Source: Gimesia benthica (GTDB lineage Bacteria > Planctomycetota > Planctomycetia > Planctomycetales > Planctomycetaceae). From it: a DNA stretch of 64,000 nt. Below, in pieces: positions 41,941 through 48,784 of the stretch (positions are counted from its first letter, which is position 1; every line of letters starts with the position of its first letter). The position numbers and the translations under genes are program-made. The stretch is from contig NZ_CP043930.1 of the NCBI RefSeq assembly GCF_009720525.1, positions 2,515,501 to 2,579,500 of the forward strand. Direction: 5' to 3'. The notes under the pieces are model-generated. The model was not told the origin of the DNA, made no database searches, and saw only the letters and a list, made by a program, of their open reading frames with translations.

Positions 41941-43323
41941 ATGAATGCATCAGAACAGCGTCTCAATCCTATGGTTTCAAAAGCTGCTGACAAGAAAAAC
42001 AGTCCTTACACCGCGCTGGATATCGACCGCCTGCGTATCGGGGTTACCCTGCAGGCTCCCATTTTTGAGGCGGAAGCCGAAAAAAACATACTGCTGCTGG
42101 CCCGCGGCAAGAAAATCACTCAGGCTTATATTGAAAGCCTGAAAAAGCGTGGCATCCGCAGCGTGCGTGTCCACGAGCGGGACCTGTTCAACCTGATGCT
42201 TCCCGATGGGGAAAGTCAGCAGTCAGAACCGGGGTCAGCAAGGAGACTCAAGCGCAGACGGACCCAACTGCGCACCAGTGCTTCCAGCAGAAAACGGCAG
42301 GTACCGGAAACCAGACAGGCGGGATCACCCTGGCAGATTCAGACCAGTTCCTTCCTGCACCAGGTCAGTCCAGTTCAAACCACGGACTACGTCCCTGCGC
42401 TGCAATCGAAATACCACGAACAGTTCCGAGTTCTGACCAAAGCGACCGGGGAGATCTACAAACAGCTGCTGATCACAACCAGTGTCAGCATGTCACAGCT
42501 CAATAACATGACTGATGTTTCTCTCGCACAACTGTCTGATGATCTGGACCTGTTTGTACTGGAAGGGACGGCTCCTGTGGAGGATGGAAATCTCTGCAGA
42601 CACGGCTTGCAGATGTCGAGTCTGGCCCTGGCGATGGGCACGCAACTGGGACTGGACCGCGATACATTATCGCAGCTCTCTATCGGCTGCCTGTTACATG
42701 ACGTGGGGATGCAGAAAATCACAGCCTGTACTTCAAAGAGCCACGAGCCTGCCAGTCAGCTCGAACGACTGGAAGTGAAAAAACATCCGATTCTTACCTA
42801 TGACCTGCTCAATCAGCTGCATGAAATTCCGATGGTCTCCCGGATGGTGGCCTACCAGATTCATGAACGCTGCGATGGCTCGGGTTACCCGCGGGGGCAG
42901 CAGGGGAATCAGATTCATCCTCTGTCAAAAATCGCCGCCGTTGCCGATGAATACATCAACCTCGTTTCGGACCATGCACTGTCTCCAGGGTTACTGCCCT
43001 ACCAGGCCGCGGAAAAGCTGATTTTCGACGCCGCCCACGGCAAACTTGACGTACAGACGGTTCGCGCTTTACTGCAGTCCATTTCACTCTATCCGGTCGG
43101 ATCACTGGTCGAATTGAATAACGGTCAACGGGCCCAGGTGATACGTACCAATCGATTGCACTACGGAACGCCGATCGTCAAGCTGCTGGATGGTAGCGAC
43201 CACGAGACGATCCTCAACCTGCTGGCACACGATGATCTCACCGTCGTGCGTGCCCTCTCCCGGAATGATCTGCAGCCTGCTGCAGAAACTTCTGAGGCAG
43301 GTATCATTTGCCAGCCGGTGTAA
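41941..43323 (+). CDS. HD-GYP-like domain protein
   Basis: A 460-residue cytoplasmic protein. Residues 20-85 form the small N-terminal domain often found ahead of HD-GYP domains (DIDRLRIGVTLQAPIFEAEAEKNILLLARGKKIT). The basic region 95-125 is low in complexity. The HD-GYP core has IGCLLHDVGMQKI (HD near residue 253), KKHPILTYDLL and QIHERCDGSGYPRGQQGNQIHPLSKIAAVADEY; the first His of the usual HHE is replaced by Ile. HD-GYP proteins hydrolyse cyclic di-GMP, but some are inactive sensors. Two hairpins stand just upstream of the ATG and no ribosome binding site is visible. Convergent with the next gene. Confidence 0.88.
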   Translation: MNASEQRLNPMVSKAADKKNSPYTALDIDRLRIGVTLQAPIFEAEAEKNILLLARGKKITQAYIESLKKRGIRSVRVHERDLFNLMLPDGESQQSEPGSARRLKRRRTQLRTSASSRKRQVPETRQAGSPWQIQTSSFLHQVSPVQTTDYVPALQSKYHEQFRVLTKATGEIYKQLLITTSVSMSQLNNMTDVSLAQLSDDLDLFVLEGTAPVEDGNLCRHGLQMSSLALAMGTQLGLDRDTLSQLSIGCLLHDVGMQKITACTSKSHEPASQLERLEVKKHPILTYDLLNQLHEIPMVSRMVAYQIHERCDGSGYPRGQQGNQIHPLSKIAAVADEYINLVSDHALSPGLLPYQAAEKLIFDAAHGKLDVQTVRALLQSISLYPVGSLVELNNGQRAQVIRTNRLHYGTPIVKLLDGSDHETILNLLAHDDLTVVRALSRNDLQPAAETSEAGIICQPV

Positions 43324-43328
43324 CATCC

Positions 43329-44687
43329 TCAATCGATGAGTGCGACCCGTAAATCCATGACGTTGGTCTGTGTCGCTCCGGTCTTGATCAGGCCCTCGAT
43401 TTGCGACAGGCAGGGATAGGCATTGTGCGTCTGCAGATAGTCGCCGACATTAATCCCTAGCTCGTGCGCCTTCTTTTGGATCTGGGCATCAATGATTCCA
43501 CCGGCCGCATCGGTAGGACCATCTTCACCATCGGTGCCCCCTGAAAGCAGACAGACGTCTGTCAGATCTTCTTCCCAGAGCCTTTGAAGTGCAGCCAGAA
43601 CGACTTCCTGATTACGGCCCCCTTTACCGGGACGCGGAGTGGAGGAAAGATCGACCACCGGCTCACCGCCACTCAAAATACAGGCAGGCCGCGAGACCGG
43701 TCCCTGACCACTGTGGATCTTCAGACAGAGTTCGGCCAGATCGACACCCACTTCTGATGCAACCCCTTCATTCGTCGAACCGAGTGAGTAGACTTCATAA
43801 CCCAGACTGCGGGCCGCGTTCTCAGCAGCCGACAGGGCAGTCGCATTACTGCCGATGATTTCGTTGATTACGGTCTTCTGTGGTTCCATCGTGACGCTGC
43901 CCTGCCCTGTCTGCTTCCCATCGAGGATCGTCCAGACGGACTCAGGAATTCGGTCTCGATCGGGTATCAGTCGCTGTAGCACCGCGACCGCATCCGCGGG
44001 GGTCGACTGATCCTGAACCGTCGGTCCTGAGGCAATGATATCCAGCGGATCTCCCACGACATCAGAGATAATCAGTGCGATCACCGTCCCGGAGGTGGCG
44101 GCCTGCGCCAGACGGCCCCCCTTCACCTGTGAGATCTGTTTGCGAACACAGTTGAGTTCCTGGATCGTGGCTCCAGACGACATCAGCAGCCGCGTGACGG
44201 CCTGCTTGTCTTCCAGCGTCACCGGCGGAAGTGGAGCGGGCAACAATGCACTGCCGCCCCCCGAGATTAATACCAGGCAGAGATCATCCGGTTGAAGCTG
44301 AGAGATCATTTTCAGAATCTGCCGCGATCCATAGACGCCTTCCGGCGTAGGCTCATTCAGACTGGCAGGGCGTGCGGGATAGAGATTGATTTTGCCGAGC
44401 GTTCTGACACAGTCAGCGGGAACATTCACCCACCCGCGACAACGTTCCAGCAGAGGAGAACCGGCCAGAGCTGCTTCGACTCCGGCCGCCATCCCGGACC
44501 CCGCTTTACCGGCTCCCACGACAACCAGATTTTCGTGTCCTGCGAGTGGAAAGCTATGACCACAGATCGAGAGTTCCTGACCCGAAACCTGGATCGCCTG
44601 GCGGACCAGGGACTGGGAATCAACGGCCCGGACACCGCTCTTCCAGATCTGCAGAGCACGTTTGGCGAGAGAGGTCATCTCAGACAT
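43329..44687 (-). CDS. Glycerate kinase, MOFRL/GckA type
   Basis: A 452-residue type II glycerate kinase. The N-terminal domain has VVGAGKAGSGMAAGVEAAL (Rossmann-like loop) and LVLISGGGSALLPAPLPPVTLEDK. The C-terminal MOFRL domain has LSGGEPVVDL, GKGGRNQEVVLAAL and LLSGGTDGEDGPTDAAGGI, the family's defining string. It phosphorylates D-glycerate, usually to 2-phosphoglycerate. It ends 5 bp from the convergent HD-GYP gene and is preceded on the same strand by two small genes. Confidence 0.93.
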   Translation of the reverse strand: MSEMTSLAKRALQIWKSGVRAVDSQSLVRQAIQVSGQELSICGHSFPLAGHENLVVVGAGKAGSGMAAGVEAALAGSPLLERCRGWVNVPADCVRTLGKINLYPARPASLNEPTPEGVYGSRQILKMISQLQPDDLCLVLISGGGSALLPAPLPPVTLEDKQAVTRLLMSSGATIQELNCVRKQISQVKGGRLAQAATSGTVIALIISDVVGDPLDIIASGPTVQDQSTPADAVAVLQRLIPDRDRIPESVWTILDGKQTGQGSVTMEPQKTVINEIIGSNATALSAAENAARSLGYEVYSLGSTNEGVASEVGVDLAELCLKIHSGQGPVSRPACILSGGEPVVDLSSTPRPGKGGRNQEVVLAALQRLWEEDLTDVCLLSGGTDGEDGPTDAAGGIIDAQIQKKAHELGINVGDYLQTHNAYPCLSQIEGLIKTGATQTNVMDLRVALID

Positions 44688-44731
44688 GGCTACCTCATCA
44701 GGGTAAACAGGCGGGCAAGCTTATTGTATTT

Positions 44732-45289
44732 TCAGGGAGTGACCGCGTCTTGAGCAGGGTCTTCCACACTCGTATCCAGGGAACGAGCCAGTTCCTTTGC
44801 CAGCACGCGTCCTTGAACTTCCTGAGGCGGAAGCCCCTCTTTGATCAGTTCCTCCCGGTACTTCCGGTCTTCCTGATCATACCAGAGCGGGTCCACTTTT
44901 GCCTGCGAGATGGAGGCGACTTTCCAGACTCCGGTCTGACTTTTTAAAAGATGAATGTCGGGTTTGATGGCATAGCCCTCTTTTTGAATCTGAATGCGAA
45001 CCTGGGCTGCACCACCCTCAATTTTCACATCCAGTACCCGACAATCCAGCGGGGCCGTGCTGTCCTGAGATTCCTGTTTGAGCTGGGCGGCCAGATCGGC
45101 TTTCTCAGGGGTCAGCAGAGCGCGAATTCGTGCCTGGTTGCCTGTCTCCAGGGCGGACACAAACTCAAGCGCAATCTGCCTTACCTGATAATGCTCATAA
45201 AAACGCTGGGCTCCCAGAATGATCAGATAGAGTCCTGAGACCACCAGCGCACTGATCAGAAACTTTTGGGAAAGAGGTCGGGAGACCAT
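44732..45289 (-). CDS. Membrane-anchored protein of unknown function
   Basis: A 185-residue protein with one N-terminal membrane helix (FLISALVVSGLYLIILGA, residues 10-27). The outer part has a NTF2/DUF4878-like feel: ALEFVSALETGNQARIRALLTPEKADLAAQ, then VRIQIQKEGYAIKPDIHLLKSQTGVWKVASIS. The acidic C-terminal tail is helical. Its start codon shares one base with the stop of the preceding 72-residue gene (TGATG), so the two are translationally coupled. Function not known. Confidence 0.75.
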   Translation of the reverse strand: MVSRPLSQKFLISALVVSGLYLIILGAQRFYEHYQVRQIALEFVSALETGNQARIRALLTPEKADLAAQLKQESQDSTAPLDCRVLDVKIEGGAAQVRIQIQKEGYAIKPDIHLLKSQTGVWKVASISQAKVDPLWYDQEDRKYREELIKEGLPPQEVQGRVLAKELARSLDTSVEDPAQDAVTP

Positions 45290-45507
45290 CAGGCGCCCGG
45301 ACGGAGATGACTGTATGCAGTCAGAATTGCATAGAGATCTGCGGGAATTTTCACTTCGTCTTCTGAGAAATCAGAGACCCAGGTGCGGCGGTAATACACT
45401 GCCTCAGCCAGAGCGTCAGCAATTTCACCAAAGCGAACATTCACCAGGCTTTCTGCCTGATCGAGAGTATCTTCTTCACCTGTGAATATACGAAGCCGAT
45501 GTTGCAT
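45289..45507 (-). CDS. Small conserved-looking protein of unknown function
   Basis: A 72-residue acidic protein (MQHRLRIFTGEEDTLDQAESL, then FGEIADALAEAVYYRRTWVSDFSEDEVKIPADLYAILTAYSHLRPG). A strong ribosome site GGAAGG lies 6-11 nt before the ATG, and the stop overlaps the next start by one base. The tight coupling and codon pattern support a real gene. Family not recognised. Confidence 0.7.
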   Translation of the reverse strand: MQHRLRIFTGEEDTLDQAESLVNVRFGEIADALAEAVYYRRTWVSDFSEDEVKIPADLYAILTAYSHLRPGA

Positions 45508-45849
45508 GGCGGATCCTTCCTATTTCGAACTCGCTGATGAATTGACCGACAGACTCCGCTCTCGGGCAGGGGAAACACCCCGCAGACAATCATCAAAACC
45601 ATTGAGCTGAACAAACAAGAGACCGGGTTTGACCCGACCTCATAGTATTTATCGGCTTCAGCAATTTGGCTTCTTGAAAGAAAAAGTTCAGTTTTTTCTG
45701 AAAATAGCGGCTGTAAGATCTCTCCAGTTTCTCTAATCTCAAATCGGCAATGTAAGAATTACCAGACAATCGGCGATTTTCGCGCATTGAGAACGCTCAG
45801 AGAAAATTGAAACAGCAAAGATTGCCGAGCGAAAATCTATGCCCGGCGT
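45508..45849. other. Gene-free stretch between the 72-residue gene and the HAD gene
   Basis: 342 bp, AT-rich. A 64-residue frame at 45593-45787 has no family features or ribosome site. A promoter for the two small genes is expected at the left end. No clear terminator for the HAD-side operon was found. Confidence 0.4.
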
Positions 45850-46509
45850 TCAGTTGCCGGAAAGTGGGGCAGAAAACCCAAGCAACTCCGGCAGTTCCTG
45901 CATGGATCGGAAGGTTTGCGCTCCCAATGCTTCGAGTTCGGCAGGTGAACTATGGTCGGCATAACCCAGTACCGGGATGCCCGCCGCGACTGCTGCCTGG
46001 ACTCCCAGGTGACTGTCTTCAATGACCACGCAGTCTTCCGGACGGACGCCCATCTGGGAAGCTGCATACAGGTAAAGGTCCGGTTCGGGCTTCCAGACTC
46101 CCACCGTATAAGCCGAATAGATCCGGCCTTCAAAGAAGCGGGCCAGGTCGGTGATTTTGAGCGTCAGTGCCATTTTTTCTTCAGGACCGTTCGAAGCGAC
46201 GCACTTCTGTACGGGAATCGCTTCCAACGCTTCACGGACTCCCAGGATCGGCTGGAGTTCAGACTGAAACACCACCGCCATTTGTGCCCGTACCTGAGTG
46301 GCAAAATCTGCCGGTAGCTTCTGTCCCATTTGTGCTTCGACCACCGCCAGGCAATCCGCGAGCTTGCCCCCCTTGAATTGCTGAACCGCATCTTCGGGAG
46401 AGAGCGGAAAACCGATGTCGGTAATCATCTCCGCCAGGACACGGTTTCCCAGGGTTTCGCTGTCGACCAGCACGCCGTCGCAATCAAATATAACCGCTTG
46501 ATACTTCAT
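45850..46509 (-). CDS. HAD superfamily hydrolase, beta-phosphoglucomutase-like
   Basis: A 219-residue subfamily IA HAD protein. Motif I VIFDCDGVLVDSE holds the nucleophile and acid/base aspartates (Asp9 and Asp11); motif II is CVASNGPEEKM; motif III Lys is in VGVWKPEPDLYLYAA; motif IV is CVVIEDSHLGVQAA. The helical cap (QQFKGGKLADCLAVVE) resembles that of phosphoglycolate phosphatases and beta-phosphoglucomutases. It dephosphorylates or isomerises a small sugar phosphate. Last of three genes with the Rieske and acyltransferase genes. Confidence 0.92.
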   Translation of the reverse strand: MKYQAVIFDCDGVLVDSETLGNRVLAEMITDIGFPLSPEDAVQQFKGGKLADCLAVVEAQMGQKLPADFATQVRAQMAVVFQSELQPILGVREALEAIPVQKCVASNGPEEKMALTLKITDLARFFEGRIYSAYTVGVWKPEPDLYLYAASQMGVRPEDCVVIEDSHLGVQAAVAAGIPVLGYADHSSPAELEALGAQTFRSMQELPELLGFSAPLSGN

Positions 46510-46536
46510 ATCGCTGTTTCGAGACTCAATAAATAA

Positions 46537-46857
46537 TCAGGGATTTGCGTCTGGCAGCTCGACGTAAATTCCGTCTGCTTCGACAGTCACGGGATAAGTC
46601 GGATGGCAGAGCCGTTCATTCAGGCAATGCTGGCCGGTAGTCACATCGAATTGCCAGCCATGCCAGGGACAGGTCACCACCGTTCCCGTCAAAGCGCCCT
46701 CCCCCAGTGGTCCCCCTGCGTGGGGACAGACACCGTCCATTGCATAATATTGATCATCAACGTGGAACAGGGCGATAATGCGATCTTCCGCCACAAACTC
46801 GGCAGCGGTCCCTTCCGGAACCTGATCTACATCGGCGATCCGCACTTTGTTTCCCAT
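46537..46857 (-). CDS. Rieske [2Fe-2S] ferredoxin-like protein (NirD-like)
   Basis: A 106-residue single-domain Rieske protein. The cluster ligands are in CPHAGGPLGEGAL (Cys, His) and CPWHGWQFDV (Cys, His), giving the CxH...CxxH pattern. Length and opening RIADVDQVPEG match NirD-like and dioxygenase ferredoxins. It would pass one electron to a partner enzyme. No nitrite reductase or dioxygenase large subunit is adjacent. 27 bp upstream of the HAD gene. Confidence 0.93.
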   Translation of the reverse strand: MGNKVRIADVDQVPEGTAAEFVAEDRIIALFHVDDQYYAMDGVCPHAGGPLGEGALTGTVVTCPWHGWQFDVTTGQHCLNERLCHPTYPVTVEADGIYVELPDANP

Positions 46858-46949
46858 TCATCACTCCAGACTGATATTCGCATTTCCGGGTTCACTGACG
46901 CCGGCTCTTCCTCAATCAGGTTGTAGTGGAGACGCGGGCGGGAATCAAT

Positions 46950-47930
46950 TCAGGCGGCTCTTTTTTCCGCAATCGGCTCTGCCTGGCGTTTCTTTTTCTC
47001 ACGCACACGTGGCTGACTCTTCCAGCGGCGATGGACCCAGAAATACTGTTCGGGTGATTTGCGGATTGCCTTTTCCAGCGACGAGGTAAACTGTTGAGTA
47101 AGTTCGCCAACCGGGTCTTTGGAGACACATTTGGTAGCGTCGATCAACTCTTCACAACCCATCTCGAATTTGATCCACTGGTTCTGTTCGAAGTCATCGG
47201 GGAGACGGCGGGCATAACCCACACAGATATAGGCCCGGTACTCGAGTGCCAGCAGGGCAATCGATTTGAATGTCGAAGCCGGTTTGCCAAAGAAGTTCAC
47301 AAACAGTCCCCGCTTGCCGGCATCCTGATCGCCCAGCAGCGCCAAATGGCCCCGGCGTTCAATGGTGGCGACCATGTCATCATAACCGCCGCTTTTCGCC
47401 ATCGCCCGGTGGCCGGTGTGCTGACGGAACTGCGCGAACCATTTATTCAGGTAAGGATTATCCAGTTCCCGCGCCACAACACCCATGGGAAAGCCAAACA
47501 GACCGAATACCGAGACCGCAATCTCCCAGTTACCATAATGACCGCTGAGCAGAATCACCGGCCGTCCGGAACAGAGGGCGGTAATCAGTTCGGGGGGATA
47601 ATCGAAGTCGAGTACATCAAAGATATTACCCCGGTGCAGTTTGCGAGGTAGTTGAATAATCTCGACGATCATGCGAAACAGATGCGTCCACATCTGGTAG
47701 ATCGTCTCGTCGATTTCTCTATCTGAAAGTTCTTCACCAAAGGCAGTCCGCAGGTTTTCAGCAGCGACATGATACCGGGTCATCTTACGCGGCAGACAGC
47801 GGTGGATGACAAACGCCAGGCCTTTAGCCAGTTTCACCGACTCCCTGAGCGGTAATGATCGAACCACACAGACCAGGGTCTGAAATACCAGATATTCCAG
47901 TCGGTATCGCATCATGCGCCAATTAATCAT
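46950..47930 (-). CDS. LpxL/HtrB-like lysophospholipid acyltransferase
   Basis: A 326-residue inner-membrane acyltransferase. The catalytic HxxxxE motif is in LLSGHYGNWEIAV, and the family strings VVARELDNPYLNKWFAQFRQ, RRGHLALLGDQDAGKRGLFVNFFGKPAST and EKAIRKSPEQYFWVHRRWKSQP are all present. The start MINWRMMRYRLEYLVFQ at 47930 follows AAAAGGGA; a longer frame from 48095 has no matching sequence. LpxL-type enzymes add acyl chains to lipid A precursors, so the host should make a lipid A-type outer membrane, as known for planctomycetes. Confidence 0.92.
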   Translation of the reverse strand: MINWRMMRYRLEYLVFQTLVCVVRSLPLRESVKLAKGLAFVIHRCLPRKMTRYHVAAENLRTAFGEELSDREIDETIYQMWTHLFRMIVEIIQLPRKLHRGNIFDVLDFDYPPELITALCSGRPVILLSGHYGNWEIAVSVFGLFGFPMGVVARELDNPYLNKWFAQFRQHTGHRAMAKSGGYDDMVATIERRGHLALLGDQDAGKRGLFVNFFGKPASTFKSIALLALEYRAYICVGYARRLPDDFEQNQWIKFEMGCEELIDATKCVSKDPVGELTQQFTSSLEKAIRKSPEQYFWVHRRWKSQPRVREKKKRQAEPIAEKRAA

Positions 47931-48216
47931 GTCCGTATCCCTTTTCGCTTCCTGCTTCTTTGGCCAGACTGAGCCCCCACTCGGGCACAAAGCGGGGAAA
48001 GTGTCTTCGGAATACAAAAATTCGTCAACCCCCAATTGAGGGCCCAGGGCCTGAACAGACATACGGGAGCAGCAAAAAACCGGCTCGATTCCCATAACTT
48101 CTCCGATTTTTACTCGGATTTAAGTGAATGCTGCAGTAATATGTAAGGAGTAAGCTCTGTATTGGGGCTCAGGTTCTACTTGTAAGTATCGCTTCACCGT
48201 ACATTTCGTGTGTGAC

Positions 48217-48627
48217 ATGTCTGATCGATTTCACTGGCAATCCGTTTTGCGTTACCTGCTGACAGCAGGGGCGGTCTACGTATTGACGCTGACATCGCTC
48301 TCGTCTGCCCACGCGACCTGCGGCGATTATCTGCATCATGCAGGCTCCCCGGAACCTGCGAAAGCAGATACCGATCAGCTGACGCATGCCCTGCCTGTGC
48401 CGGCCCAGCAGCCCTGCTCTGGTCCCAAGTGCCAGAACCATCTGCCCGACCCTGCTCCTGAATCACCTGTCATCGTGTTGACAGTCTCAAAGCCCGCCTG
48501 TGCCTTCGCCCGGGTTGAGCTTAAATCAGGTTCGCCGCTGACAGCTGCCATCTTGGGACAGAATCGGCACTACACGAATGCCTGCCGCACGCGCGTTGAT
48601 CGTCCTCCCCGCACTTCTGCTGTCTGA
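48217..48627 (+). CDS. Small secreted protein, Cys/Pro-rich
   Basis: A 136-residue protein with a signal peptide (YLLTAGAVYVLTLTSLSSAHA, cleavage near residue 33), followed by CGDYLHHAG, a Pro-rich stretch with CSGPKCQNHLPDPAPE, and ACAFARVELKS. Four to five cysteines suggest an exported, perhaps haem- or metal-handling, protein, but there is no CxxCH. It precedes the multihaem cytochrome gene by 157 bp. ATG 48217 is chosen over GTG 48208. Function unknown. Confidence 0.6.
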   Translation: MSDRFHWQSVLRYLLTAGAVYVLTLTSLSSAHATCGDYLHHAGSPEPAKADTDQLTHALPVPAQQPCSGPKCQNHLPDPAPESPVIVLTVSKPACAFARVELKSGSPLTAAILGQNRHYTNACRTRVDRPPRTSAV

Positions 48628-48784
48628 AACGCGATCGTCACAGGGACAATGTCTCTCTTGTGTTTCAGGGAATCTGCCTGCGCTGTTCCGCGTCTGATAC
48701 AACAGACCCGCGACTGCGCGTTGCTGGAATTCTAATCTCAGCCGATTCCCCTCACAGACAGTTTGTGCAGGATTTCTTTTAATC

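Noticed and set aside
45593-45787. A 64-residue minus-strand frame
   Set aside because: No ribosome site, no domain, unusual composition, in an AT-rich gap.
46950-48095. Longer start (48095) for the LpxL-like gene
   Set aside because: The extra 55 residues match nothing in the family, whereas ATG 47930 has a good ribosome site and begins the conserved part.
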